This document shows positions 38,057 to 48,048 of a stretch of 64,000 bases of DNA, in pieces (position 1 is the first letter of the stretch; each line of letters starts with the position of its first letter). The position numbers and the translations under genes are program-made. The stretch spans positions 2,940,869-3,004,868 of the forward strand of contig NZ_KV917378.1 in assembly GCF_002019735.1 (NCBI RefSeq). Direction: 5' to 3'. Below the pieces are notes generated by a model. The model was given only the letters and a program-made list of their open reading frames with translations, searched no databases and had not been told where the DNA came from. Source of the stretch: Salipaludibacillus agaradhaerens (lineage in GTDB: Bacteria > Bacillota > Bacilli > Bacillales > Salisediminibacteriaceae).

Positions 38057-38096
38057 AACCCTCATGGTTAGTCAGCTAATCGTGGGGGTTTTTATA
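38057..38096 (+). terminator. Rho-independent terminator
   Basis: AACCCTCATGGTTAG and CTAATCGTGGGGGTT pair (with G-U pairs) and are followed by five T, 51 bases after the secreted-protein stop. Confidence 0.75.
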
Positions 38097-38296
38097 ATGC
38101 TCGGGATTTTTTGATTCAAGTGGTGGGGGGTTAGTAAATATCATAGATAATAAGCTTAATATCTCGATTGAAGGAAGAGTCCTCAAACAAAGACAAATTA
38201 TTATAAGTAGCCAAATGATTTGTATGTTTCCTGGATATTTGTAGAAGCTAATCGTATAAAGCTTATATAAAATGAGAGATATAGAAAGGAGACAAA

Positions 38297-38911
38297 ATGG
38301 CAAAGGTTAATTTAGCTATAATTTATTACAGTTCAACAGGAACAAATTATCAATTGGCACAATGGGCAGAAGAAGGAGGGCGCGCTGCTGGTGCAGAGGT
38401 CAAAGTGTTAAAGGTACCGGAATTAGCGCCCGAAGAAGCAATTGCGTCAAATCCAGCGTGGCAGGCACATATTGAAGCGACGAAAGCTGTTCCTGAGGTC
38501 ACACTAAATGACTTGGAATGGGCAGATGCCATTGTGTTCAGTATCCCAACACGCTTTGGCAACGTGCCAGGACAAATGAAACAATTTTTAGATACGACTG
38601 GTGGGCTCTGGTTTAATGGTAAATTAGCGAATAAAGCAATTAGTGCCATGGCTTCTGCAAGTAATGCTCATGGCGGACAGGAAGCAACGATTTTATCGCT
38701 TTATACAACAGTACATCATTGGGGTGCCATTATTGCATCTCCCGGTTATACGGACCCAGTTCAATTCTCTTCTGGCGGCAATCCATATGGTGTGAGTGTG
38801 ACGGTGGATCAGGAGGGGAACATGCAAGAAAATGTAGAAGAAGCGGTGAAATATCAAGCGAAACGAACGGTGCAAATAGCAGAATGGATCAAAAAAGGAA
38901 GTGCTCAATGA
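38297..38911 (+). CDS. wrbA: WrbA-type NAD(P)H:quinone oxidoreductase
   Basis: A 204-residue flavodoxin-like enzyme with the FMN phosphate loop YYSSTGTNYQLA near residues 10-21, AIVFSIPTRFGNVPGQMKQF (about 75-94) and the STALHGGQEAT-like SASNAHGGQEATILSLYTT segment. It reduces quinones by two electrons with a flavin and so protects from redox stress. GAAAGGAG precedes the ATG. It is a single gene flanked by terminators. Confidence 0.9.
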   Translation: MAKVNLAIIYYSSTGTNYQLAQWAEEGGRAAGAEVKVLKVPELAPEEAIASNPAWQAHIEATKAVPEVTLNDLEWADAIVFSIPTRFGNVPGQMKQFLDTTGGLWFNGKLANKAISAMASASNAHGGQEATILSLYTTVHHWGAIIASPGYTDPVQFSSGGNPYGVSVTVDQEGNMQENVEEAVKYQAKRTVQIAEWIKKGSAQ

Positions 38912-38970
38912 GCGAATAGCTAAATTTAGTAGGTTGAATATGGGGTATAATTCTATAAAGTGGCTAAATG

Positions 38971-38999
38971 TCGCTGAGAGAAAAATAAGCTCAGCGACA
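38971..38999 (+). terminator. Hairpin downstream of wrbA
   Basis: GTCGCTGAG and CTCAGCGAC form a perfect 9-bp stem about 60 bases after wrbA. There is no strong T-run. Confidence 0.5.
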
Positions 39000-39052
39000 A
39001 AGTCTGAAGAAGCACTTAAGTAACGGGTCCCTATCTACACCTATTGGAAAGA

Positions 39053-39086
39053 AGGTTTTAAGTACGTTTACTTAAGACCTTTTTTT
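39053..39086 (+). terminator. Rho-independent terminator
   Basis: AGGTTTTAAGTA and TACTTAAGACCT pair into a 12-bp stem followed by seven T. Confidence 0.75.
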
Positions 39087-39110
39087 GATATAAATCGATT
39101 GCTTTCTTCA

Positions 39111-39250
39111 TGATGTTTTAAGGCTATAACACGAATAATATGCGGATGATAAAAGTGACTGAAACGTAAGATCGACGACTCTATGAGGCTGAAGACAAGC
39201 CCTCAGCAAAAGCGTCCGCCTATAGTGAAAGCCACATTCATTATTCGAAT
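39111..39250 (+). repeat. Dispersed repeat family 1, copy D
   Basis: It reads ATGTTTTAAGGCTATAACAC ... GACGACTCTATGAGGCTGAA, then GACAAGCCCTCAG ... AAAGCGTCCGCC ... AGTGAAAGCCACA ... TTCGAA. It matches copy C at 20602-20760 along its length. The 925-base gap between wrbA and brnQ also holds a family 2 end (39560-39590) and an ABC ATPase remnant. Confidence 0.65.
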
Positions 39251-39445
39251 TTTGACGTCTTATTTTGAATTATTTATAGTAGAAATCTGAATTCGTATAA
39301 AAAAGCAGTAGGGCGGTCGTTTATCTTTATTTTTTGTAGGTTCTGTAAATTTCCTTTTACCCTCTTTCATTTATTGATTATGTTGTAGAGCAAATACATA
39401 CTCTTTTACACTGTGGGTTTTAGAGAATATACAGGTGTTTGTGTC

Positions 39446-39520
39446 GTGCAAACGAAAAAATGGGAAGTGTTAAAGGCGACAGGAATTAGGAAAGTCTACA
39501 AGTTGGCAGAAGGATCGTAG
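39446..39520 (+). pseudogene. Possible N-terminal remnant of an ABC ATPase
   Basis: A 24-codon frame from GTG 39446 to the stop at 39518 contains EVLKATGIRKVYKLAEGS, the typical first strand of MacB/YvrO-type ABC ATPases, then ends without a Walker A motif. It is short, so chance resemblance cannot be excluded. Confidence 0.3.
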
Positions 39521-39559
39521 GTGAATCTGCTAGTTGATAAATCACCTTATACTATCATG

Positions 39560-39590
39560 CTGATGTTCTGATTGAAGGTCCGTTTTATAC
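39560..39590 (+). repeat. Dispersed repeat family 2, right-end copy H
   Basis: The sequence CTGATTGAAGGTCCGTTTTA matches the right end of the family 2 copies at 20522-20541 and 48027-48045. The left part is absent. Confidence 0.4.
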
Positions 39591-39836
39591 ATGATTCGGA
39601 ATAAACAGACGTTTCTAAAAAATAGTTTTGCAGTTTTCTTTATTATTAGGTAATATTGAAAAGGTGATTGTTTGTGCAATGGTTAACAAGTTGAACGGCA
39701 ATTTAACAGTTGAATTGTCAAAATATTTTATTTAAACACATTTTTTGAATAACTGACGAGCACGGATAGAAAGTGAACCATATGTGCCAACAATGGCTCT
39801 AAAATAGTTTCATGTGACGTCGTAGTGGAGGATGTA

Positions 39837-41141
39837 ATGAAGAAGATATTACCAGTAAAAGAAGTACTTGCTTTAGGTTTTTTTATGTTCGCTTTGTTTT
39901 TAGGGGCAGGGAATTTAATCTTTCCACCCCACTTAGGCCAACAAGCTGGTGAAGCAATGTGGCCCAGTATTGGTGGTTTTTTAGTGACGGGGGTAGGCCT
40001 TCCCTTATTAGCCATCATCACTATCTCGCAAGTTGAAGGGGACTTAGATGTATTGGCAAATAGGGTTCATCGTATTTTTGCCCTTATTTTTCCAGTTGTT
40101 ATTTATTTAACGATCGGTCCGTTTTTTGGTATTCCGAGAACCGGAACTGTTGCTTATGAAGTAGGTGTCGTCCCATTTCTGTCGTCAGCTAACGCGCTCA
40201 CGTTATTTTTGTCGACACTCGTGTTTTTCGGGGTAACCTTTTGGCTTGCTCTTAATCCGGCAAAACTCGTGGATCGGGTCGGGAAAGTATTGACACCGAT
40301 TTTATTCACGGCCATTGTAATTCTTGCTATTAGAGGGTTTACTTCACCATTAGGAGACGTAGGCCGTGCAACTGGTCCTTACATAGATGGGGCGTATTTC
40401 ACAGGGTTCATCGAAGGGTTTTTAACGATGGATGCCATGGGGGCTCTCGTGTTTGGGATTGTGATCATTAGCCGTATTCAAGAAAAAGGGGTTATCAATG
40501 TTCCAGATGTGAGATCATATACCATTAAAGCAGGAATCATTGCAGGAATCGCGTTGTCGTTTGTCTATGTGACGTTAGCTTATATCGGCGCTACCAGTGT
40601 TGACGTTATTGGCCATATGGAAAATGGTGGGGCTGTTTTAATCGCAGTAACCGCTCGCTTATTTGGACCTTTTGGGACCGTTTTGTTAGCCATTATCATA
40701 ACAGGCGCATGCCTAACCACGTCAGTTGGTTTAGTCTCTGCATGTGGTGAATTTTTGAGTAGCCGTTTGAAAAATGTCTCTTATCCTGTGATTATAGCTG
40801 TTATCAGTTTATTTAGTTTGACGATGGCCAATTTAGGTTTGACTCAACTTATTTCATTTTCTTTACCAATATTGATTGCGATGTATCCTGTTACAATCGT
40901 CTTGATTGCCCTATCCCTCATTCATACCGTGCTACCGCTTTCCCGTCCTGTTTATTGTGGGGCAATTATCGGTGCCTTGTTGATAGGGATTTATGACGGA
41001 CTAGCTACAGCTGGATTAAAAATGGGGGAAATTGCTGACATAGTTGGCTACCTTCCTCTCCATGCCGAAGGAGTAGGATGGATTGTGCCAAGTATCATTG
41101 GTGGACTTCTCGGCTATTTGTACAACGTTTTAAAACAGTAA
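39837..41141 (+). CDS. brnQ: Branched-chain amino acid carrier BrnQ
   Basis: A 434-residue, twelve-segment Na+- or H+-coupled importer for leucine, isoleucine and valine (LIVCS family). The signature FALFLGAGNLIFPPHLGQQA lies near residues 14-33, with FFGIPRTGTVAYEVG near 97. GTGGAGG lies 6 bases before ATG 39837, so the GTG at 39825 is not used. The size is normal for the family. It is a single gene with its own terminator. Confidence 0.95.
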   Translation: MKKILPVKEVLALGFFMFALFLGAGNLIFPPHLGQQAGEAMWPSIGGFLVTGVGLPLLAIITISQVEGDLDVLANRVHRIFALIFPVVIYLTIGPFFGIPRTGTVAYEVGVVPFLSSANALTLFLSTLVFFGVTFWLALNPAKLVDRVGKVLTPILFTAIVILAIRGFTSPLGDVGRATGPYIDGAYFTGFIEGFLTMDAMGALVFGIVIISRIQEKGVINVPDVRSYTIKAGIIAGIALSFVYVTLAYIGATSVDVIGHMENGGAVLIAVTARLFGPFGTVLLAIIITGACLTTSVGLVSACGEFLSSRLKNVSYPVIIAVISLFSLTMANLGLTQLISFSLPILIAMYPVTIVLIALSLIHTVLPLSRPVYCGAIIGALLIGIYDGLATAGLKMGEIADIVGYLPLHAEGVGWIVPSIIGGLLGYLYNVLKQ

Positions 41142-41152
41142 GGCGATATAAA

Positions 41153-41196
41153 AGGTTTAATTGTCTCTCATCACCGTGACAATTAGGCCTTTTTGT
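41153..41196 (+). terminator. Rho-independent terminator of brnQ
   Basis: AGGTTTAATTGTC and GACAATTAGGCCT pair and are followed by TTTTTG, starting 12 bases after the brnQ stop. Confidence 0.8.
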
Positions 41197-41293
41197 TATT
41201 TGTGCTTGCTTCATTCGAGGGACATATGCTGCTAGTCCCTGTAGAACAGGTGTTACAAAAAATAGACCGTCGACTATCTCTTTTCGACAGGTC

Positions 41294-41339
41294 TTGACAA
41301 TGCCATCCTACCATGGTACTAATTAAGAAAGCGATTACA
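41294..41339 (+). promoter_or_regulatory. Promoter and cre-like site of licT
   Basis: TTGACA (41294-41299) is followed 18 bases later by ACTAAT (41318-41323). A cre-like site AGAAAGCGATTACA (41326-41339) begins two bases after, covering the start of transcription; it differs from the cre consensus only in the first base. CcpA bound there would block initiation. Confidence 0.55.
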
Positions 41340-41352
41340 AAAAAGAATAAAT

Positions 41353-41439
41353 GGATTGTTACTGTGCTGCAGGCAAAACCTAAGTTTGACAAAGGGAACC
41401 TTTAAGTGAGGGACCCCTATTTCAAAGTTGGGTTTTTTT
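41353..41439 (+). promoter_or_regulatory. RAT antiterminator and overlapping terminator before licT
   Basis: GGATTGTTACTG (41353-41364) plus GCAGGCAAAACC (41369-41380) forms the ribonucleic antiterminator recognised by LicT-type proteins. Its 3' part overlaps the 5' arm of a terminator (AACCTAAGTTTGA, paired with TTCAAAGTTGGGTT, then seven T, 41377-41439). Without inducer the terminator forms; LicT binding favours read-through into licT. Confidence 0.85.
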
Positions 41440-41497
41440 AATACGTAGGGCAAGCGTTACGGGAAAAAATGTCATGATATAAAGCGAGTGGGGGACT

Positions 41498-42349
41498 ATG
41501 AGGATAAAAAAAATACTAAATAATAATGTCGTTGTCACCACGAACGATCAAGGTCAAGAAATTGTTGTGATGGGCAAGGGACTAGCTTTTATGAAGAAAG
41601 TGGGTCAAACAATCGAGCAATCTAAAATTGAGAAGACATTTGTTCTTGAGAAGCATGGCATGTCCGAAAAGCTTGTGACATTACTACGCGAAACCCCGGA
41701 ACTGCACTTTAACATCGCTGCAAAAATATTAGATTACGCCACATCTCAGCTGCCGTATAAACTGGATGATTATTTGTATGTTGCTTTGACCGATCATATT
41801 AGTTTCGCGATTACTCGCCACCATCAAGGGATCGAGATGAAGAATCCCCTGTTATGGGAAATACGCAAATACTACAAACAAGAATATAACATTTCTTTAA
41901 AGGCGTTAGACATCATTGAAAAAGAGGCAGGTGTCACGTTATCAGAAGACGAAGCGGCCTCCATTGCCCTGCATTTAGTAAATAGCCAACTTTCAGGTGA
42001 AAATATGGCCACAGCCGTTCAAGTAACAGAAATGGTTAATACGATACTCACAATTGTTAAATATCATTTTAAAATGGAGTTAGACGAAACATCAATTAAT
42101 TATGAACGTTTCTTAACTCACTTGCGCTTTTTTGCCATGAGGTTTATTCGGCAAGAACGTATTGTAGAGACGAATGATCACTTCTTATATGAACAATTAC
42201 ATGAAAAATATCCTGAAGCATTTCAATGCAGTGAAAAAATCAAGTTGTATTTAGCAGAAAGTTACAAGTGGCATATTTCAAAGGATGAAATGGTCTATTT
42301 AACGGTCCACATTCAAAGGGTGACGAAGAGGTATGAATATCACAGGTAA
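41498..42349 (+). CDS. licT: BglG/LicT-family transcriptional antiterminator
   Basis: A 283-residue RNA-binding regulator. Residues 1-56 form the co-antiterminator domain (IKKILNNNVVVTTNDQGQEI, GKGLAFMKKVG), followed by two PTS regulation domains (about 65-170 and 172-278) with conserved His residues in LTDHISFAI, ALHLVNSQ and LTVHIQR, the sites phosphorylated by the PTS. RAT/terminator switches lie before its own gene and before the PTS gene that follows, so it controls itself and the second beta-glucoside operon. Confidence 0.94.
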   Translation: MRIKKILNNNVVVTTNDQGQEIVVMGKGLAFMKKVGQTIEQSKIEKTFVLEKHGMSEKLVTLLRETPELHFNIAAKILDYATSQLPYKLDDYLYVALTDHISFAITRHHQGIEMKNPLLWEIRKYYKQEYNISLKALDIIEKEAGVTLSEDEAASIALHLVNSQLSGENMATAVQVTEMVNTILTIVKYHFKMELDETSINYERFLTHLRFFAMRFIRQERIVETNDHFLYEQLHEKYPEAFQCSEKIKLYLAESYKWHISKDEMVYLTVHIQRVTKRYEYHR

Positions 42350-42407
42350 GTTCAATAAAATGGATGATATATAAAATAAAATGTCTTATAATAAAAAATA
42401 ATCTCAA

Positions 42408-42444
42408 TGAAAGCGTTGACATTTTGGAGATGAGAGAATATACT
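42408..42444 (+). promoter_or_regulatory. Promoter and perfect cre box of the second bgl operon
   Basis: TTGACA (42416-42421) and TATACT (42439-42444) with a 17-base spacer form a strong promoter. TGAAAGCGTTGACA (42408-42421), a full match to the cre consensus TGWAANCGNTNWCA, overlaps the whole -35 box, so CcpA would compete with RNA polymerase. Confidence 0.75.
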
Positions 42445-42472
42445 GAAATCAGAAAGTAACTAAATACCTAGT

Positions 42473-42557
42473 GGGAATGTTACCTTCATAGGGCATAACC
42501 TGATTTGACTTGCTATACAAATGTCTAATTTGTATTTCAGGTCAGATCAGGTTTTTT
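42473..42557 (+). promoter_or_regulatory. RAT antiterminator and terminator before the second PTS gene
   Basis: GGGAATGTTACC (42473-42484) and GGGCATAACC (42491-42500) match the two conserved halves of a RAT site, slightly diverged from the one before licT. The terminator pairs AACCTGAT with ATCAGGTT and ends in six T. The arrangement repeats the LicT-controlled switch. Confidence 0.8.
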
Positions 42558-42591
42558 ATTTGCCAAATATAAAAGAAAGTGGGGAAAAGAC

Positions 42592-44523
42592 ATGAAATAC
42601 GAACAACTGGCAAAGGATATTATTGAAAAAGTTGGCGGAGTTGAAAACGTTAAAAGTGTTGTTCATTGTATTACAAGGCTGCGCTTTAAGCTCAAAGATG
42701 AAAGTAAAGCGCAAACTGACGCGTTGAAAAACATGGCCGATGTGGTCACTGTTATGCAAAGCGGCGGCCAATATCAGGTGGTGATCGGCAACCACGTACC
42801 AGATGTGTATAAAGCTGTCGTGGAAGTAGGTGGATTTTCTACACAAAAGGAAGCAGAGGAAGAAGACGATAAAGACACGAACTTATTCAATCGATTAATT
42901 GATATTATTGCAAGTATTTTTACACCGGTCCTCGGCGTTTTAGCGGCAACAGGGATGATCAAAGGGTTAAACGCCTTATTCTTGGAGCTTGGATGGTTAG
43001 CCCCAGGTCAAGGCGCTTATGAGCTTCTTGAGATTATCGGGGATTCACTCTTCCACTTTTTCCCGATTTTCTTAGGCTACACAGCCATTAAGAAATTTGG
43101 CGGTGCACCGTTTATTGGGATAGCTATTGGGGCGTCACTCGTTCACCCGGGCGTGGAAGCTTTAATAGCAGGAGATCCATTGTATGTGTTGTTTGGAGGT
43201 ACGATTTTTGAATCACCTGTTTACATTTCGTTATTCGGAATGCCAGTTATTTTAATGAGCTATGCGTCATCCGTTATTCCAATTATTTTAGCAGCATTCT
43301 TCGCTTCACGTGTAGAGGCATGGGTTAAGAAGATCATTCCAGATGTCGTGAAAATGTTCTTAGTACCGTTTTTTACATTAATCATTGTTGTACCAATTAC
43401 CTTTATCGTAATTGGACCGGTTGCCACTTGGTTAAGCCAAATCCTTGGCCAAGCAACAATCTTTATTTATAATCTAAGTCCAGTTATTGCAGGTCTGTTC
43501 GTCGGTGGTTTATGGCAAGTGATCGTGATATTCGGATTACACTGGGGCCTCATACCGATTGCCCTTAACAACTTAACAACGATGGGGGCAGATCCAGTCC
43601 TAGCCATGATGTTTGCCACCACATTCGCACAAATTGGTGCAGTTCTTGGTGTTTGGTTGAAAACACGTAACCAACAATTAAAAACACTTAGTATTCCAGC
43701 CTTTATTTCTGGGATTTTCGGTGTAACAGAACCGGCGATTTATGGGGTTACCCTTCCGAAGAAAAAACCATTTATCTACAGTTGTATTGCGGCAGGTATC
43801 GGGGGCGCGATTATCGGCCTAACAGGTGGGGCAAGTTACCGACTAGGTGGATTAGGTATTTTCCAAATCCCATCATTTATCGGGCCTGAAGGTCTTAACA
43901 TTACTGTGTGGGGGCCGATTTTCGCAGCATTACTAGCCTTTGTTCTTGCCTTTGTGTTGACATACCTTTTCGGTGGCGTGAATGATGATGAAGCGCCGAT
44001 TGAAAAAGCAGGATTAACAGCATCGGATGCACCAGTTGAGCCTAACGTGGCACCAACAGGCGAAAAAAAAGATAGCGAAGTGATTGCAAGCCCATTTTCA
44101 GGGGAAGTGGTGCCTCTAACAAACATTAAAGATGAAGCGTTTTCTACAGGGGCATTAGGAAAAGGGGCCGTTATCATTCCATCAGAAGGGAAGTTGTTTG
44201 CGCCAGCAGCAGGGACCGTATCAGCGTTGTTCCCGACAAAGCATGCTATCGGCATCACGACTGATAACGGAGCAGAGCTTTTAATTCACATCGGTATGGA
44301 TACTGTTCAATTAGACGGTCAGTTTTTCTCGGCTAATGTGAAGCAAGGGGAACGCGTTGAGAAAGGCCAGCTATTAATTGAGTTTGACATAGAAGGCATT
44401 AAAGCGGCCGGTTTTGACTTATCCACACCAATTGTGGTGTCTAACAAGAGTGACTATAATTTAATGACCACTGAGGAAACACATTTAAAGCCTGGTGATA
44501 GTTTAATTACACTAGTAAGGTAA
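42592..44523 (+). CDS. bglP: Beta-glucoside-specific PTS enzyme IIBCA (second copy)
   Basis: A 643-residue PTS transporter. IIB has phospho-Cys26 in SVVHCITRLRF, IIC about ten membrane segments (roughly 100-460), and IIA phospho-His566 in ELLIHIGMDTV. It is preceded by cre, promoter and RAT/terminator, and followed by a terminator, then the GH1 enzyme. It is clearly a paralogue of the protein at 25953-27857 but is controlled by antitermination instead of a GntR repressor. Confidence 0.94.
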   Translation: MKYEQLAKDIIEKVGGVENVKSVVHCITRLRFKLKDESKAQTDALKNMADVVTVMQSGGQYQVVIGNHVPDVYKAVVEVGGFSTQKEAEEEDDKDTNLFNRLIDIIASIFTPVLGVLAATGMIKGLNALFLELGWLAPGQGAYELLEIIGDSLFHFFPIFLGYTAIKKFGGAPFIGIAIGASLVHPGVEALIAGDPLYVLFGGTIFESPVYISLFGMPVILMSYASSVIPIILAAFFASRVEAWVKKIIPDVVKMFLVPFFTLIIVVPITFIVIGPVATWLSQILGQATIFIYNLSPVIAGLFVGGLWQVIVIFGLHWGLIPIALNNLTTMGADPVLAMMFATTFAQIGAVLGVWLKTRNQQLKTLSIPAFISGIFGVTEPAIYGVTLPKKKPFIYSCIAAGIGGAIIGLTGGASYRLGGLGIFQIPSFIGPEGLNITVWGPIFAALLAFVLAFVLTYLFGGVNDDEAPIEKAGLTASDAPVEPNVAPTGEKKDSEVIASPFSGEVVPLTNIKDEAFSTGALGKGAVIIPSEGKLFAPAAGTVSALFPTKHAIGITTDNGAELLIHIGMDTVQLDGQFFSANVKQGERVEKGQLLIEFDIEGIKAAGFDLSTPIVVSNKSDYNLMTTEETHLKPGDSLITLVR

Positions 44524-44539
44524 GTGAAAGTGGTGTGAC

Positions 44540-44576
44540 ATGAAGGAAGGGGCCTTATTTCCTTCCTTCTCTTTTT
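44540..44576 (+). terminator. Hairpin between bglP and the GH1 gene
   Basis: GAAGGAAG and CTTCCTTC pair with an 11-12-base loop and are followed by CTTTTTTT. It may end part of the transcripts before the glucosidase gene. Confidence 0.75.
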
Positions 44577-44699
44577 TTACTCATCGTGAGTATAGCGTCA
44601 ATAGAGGTGACAGAGATATTAAATATCTTATGACCATTTAGACATGTACGAGCACGGTTTTAACATAAAAATAGGCCTCTAGTGGAGATACTTAAATGA

Positions 44700-46142
<1,443 letters not shown>

Positions 46143-46164
46143 AACACTCTTGGCTGTATGTCAT

Positions 46165-46216
46165 CTAGCTGTTGCCAGACTCTTTAAAACAGAGACTGAC
46201 AACGGCTAGGTTTTTT
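46165..46216 (+). terminator. Terminator of the second bgl operon
   Basis: CTAGCTGTTGCCAG and CTGACAACGGCTAG form a long stem followed by six T, starting 23 bases after the glucosidase stop. Confidence 0.85.
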
Positions 46217-46390
46217 ATAGCGTGAAGGGAAAGAGAGGAAAGGCGGATTAAATGTAAGGAATAGAAGGGGATTTATGGGGGGGAATTGAACTCAATATGT
46301 AGAAATGACTAGTTTTTTTCATAGTGAGTGTAGAAGGCTGTGGGAGTCAATTCGTATAAGAATTGTTGGATTTTTCGTAGAGAGGCAAAG

Positions 46391-47290
46391 GTGAATAAAG
46401 TGAAACTCATTGCATCAGATTTAGATGGCACACTGTTGAATGAAAGAGCGGAAGTTAGTGATGAAACAGCGCAAGCGATTAAGCGAGCCCAAAAGGCCGG
46501 AGTAAGTGTTGTCATTGTGTCAGGGCGGTCTTATAGCTTTGCAAAAGCGCCGTTACAGGAAGCAGGATTGAATTGTCCGATCATTAGCTTGAACGGAGCT
46601 GAAACCTATGATGAAGAAGGTACGTTGTTGACAAGTGTACCACTGGACAAGTATGTTGCTGTAAAGGTGGATGAAGTGTGCAGTGAACACGGACTTTATT
46701 ATGAAATGTTTACGAACAAAGGCGGTTTTTCCACGGATTATGAGCGGTTTTTAACTGGCGTGCTTGATATTTTTAAAAGTGCCAATACAGCCGGTGTGGA
46801 CGATGACACTATTTTGCAATTCGCGAAAAAACGTTTCCGAGAGGAGAGAATCGAGCTTGTTGATGATTTCAGTGACGTGATAAAGGATAACACGACTGAT
46901 ATTTATAAAATTCTTACTTTTTCAATGGACAAACACGTATTAAACACGGTTCGAGAACGATTTAAGGAGACGCCGGAGCTTGTTATGACCACATCAGCAA
47001 AAGGCAACTTAGAATTTAATGCACCTAGGGGGCAAAAAGGCTATGCACTTGCGCATTTTGCTAGCACTTTAGGTATTGATATGTCCGATGTGATGGCACT
47101 TGGCGATCATTTCAACGATGTCTCGATGCTACAAATGGCAGGAATAGGAGTCGCCATGGGAAATGCAGAAGACGGAATTAAGCAAATATGCCGTTATCAT
47201 ACCATATCCAATAAAGAGCACGGTGTAGCTCACGCCATCCAAAAAGCCCTCGAAGGAAAACTAGAAGAAATGAGAAAAGACGATATATGA
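46391..47290 (+). CDS. Cof-type HAD-IIB phosphatase
   Basis: A 299-residue haloacid-dehalogenase phosphatase. Motif I is DLDGTLLNE near residue 9, motif II VIVSGRS near 41, and motif IV GDHFNDVSML near 238, with the large C2-type cap between. GTG 46391 follows GAGAGG by 5 bases, so the longer frame is not used. It probably removes phosphate from a sugar phosphate. Its position right after the bgl operon suggests a role in sugar-phosphate clearance, which is inferred. Confidence 0.92.
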   Translation: MNKVKLIASDLDGTLLNERAEVSDETAQAIKRAQKAGVSVVIVSGRSYSFAKAPLQEAGLNCPIISLNGAETYDEEGTLLTSVPLDKYVAVKVDEVCSEHGLYYEMFTNKGGFSTDYERFLTGVLDIFKSANTAGVDDDTILQFAKKRFREERIELVDDFSDVIKDNTTDIYKILTFSMDKHVLNTVRERFKETPELVMTTSAKGNLEFNAPRGQKGYALAHFASTLGIDMSDVMALGDHFNDVSMLQMAGIGVAMGNAEDGIKQICRYHTISNKEHGVAHAIQKALEGKLEEMRKDDI

Positions 47291-47440
47291 AGACATACCC
47301 AATATATCTAATGGGGCGATAGATTGAGTGAAAGACTAACGTACCACTTGTTGTAGTGTGAGTAATGGCATCCGTTGTCACATTGGAATAGAGATGTTAC
47401 CCTCTAGATACATGTAAAAAAGTTAGAGGGAGGGACGACA

Positions 47441-47728
47441 ATGCAGAATAACTCTGACTGGACAACGATCGAAGAAGTGCGAGGAACCATTCAAAATACG
47501 TATGAGGGATGTCAATTAAGAACAAAAATCGAACTGAAATCATGGGCTCATCATTCAGAAAACTGTCACGCAAACGGTGAATACCCTCTGCCGTTTCTTA
47601 ATTATGTCGCCGGAATGCGAGATGTGGATTACTTGGAACAAGTGAAGGGAAACGAGCTAGATTGTGACGACCTAGGCGGTAAAGATGATGTTATTAAGTA
47701 CTTGATGAAGCGGATGAACCGATCATGA
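47441..47728 (+). CDS. Small cytoplasmic protein of unknown function
   Basis: A 95-residue soluble protein behind GAGGGAGG, with two central His-Cys-type residues (AHHSENCHANGEYPLPFLNY) and an acidic C-terminal half (ELDCDDLGGKDDVIKYL). No signal or membrane segment. I recognise no family. A 27-residue frame follows after 28 bases and may belong to the same transcript. Confidence 0.65.
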   Translation: MQNNSDWTTIEEVRGTIQNTYEGCQLRTKIELKSWAHHSENCHANGEYPLPFLNYVAGMRDVDYLEQVKGNELDCDDLGGKDDVIKYLMKRMNRS

Positions 47729-47756
47729 CGCTCCAGTCTTAAGAGATAGGAACTTT

Positions 47757-47840
47757 ATGAAGAAAATAGCGTCGTATAAGGTAATTGAGTGTCTCAGATG
47801 CGGGCTAATTCAGGACATTCAGGAGGAAATAGACGTGTGA
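47757..47840 (+). CDS. Possible 27-residue Cys-pair microprotein
   Basis: An ATG at 47757, 5 bases after AGGAAC-type sequence, opens MKKIASYKVIECLRCGLIQD, then IQEEIDV, ending 21 bases before a strong terminator. The basic start, C-x2-C pair and acidic end look protein-like. The short length makes this tentative. Confidence 0.35.
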   Translation: MKKIASYKVIECLRCGLIQDIQEEIDV

Positions 47841-47860
47841 TTACCTGCTCAAATGCGGAT

Positions 47861-47900
47861 AGGGGAAACTGAGCAAAAAATAGGTGTATAAGTTTCCCCT
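47861..47900 (+). terminator. Rho-independent terminator
   Basis: AGGGGAAACT and AGTTTCCCCT form a perfect 10-bp stem with a 20-base loop, followed by TTCCCC. It ends the small-protein transcript. Confidence 0.65.
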
Positions 47901-47947
47901 TTCCCCACCTTCACGTTACATTGCTTCAAACCATAACTTTAACACAG

Positions 47948-48048
47948 ATGACCGTCTGTAAAGCGCCAGCTAATGTCCTGATTTCACTCAACGACCAATC
48001 AGTGGGAGAAGAACGAAAACACTCATTGATTGAAGGGCCGTTTTATAA
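47948..48048 (+). repeat. Dispersed repeat family 2, copy F
   Basis: It includes CAGCTAATGTCCTGAT ... CACTCAACGACCAATCAGTG, then GGAGAAGAACG ... TGATTGAAGGGCCGTTTTAT. It aligns with 20461-20547. Its right end runs into the stop codon of the dehydrogenase gene (48043-48045), so the repeat supplies the gene's stop. Confidence 0.6.

Noticed and set aside
43836-44258. 140-codon minus-strand frame over the second PTS gene
   Set aside because: Antisense shadow, Pro/Ala/Ser-rich, no start signals.
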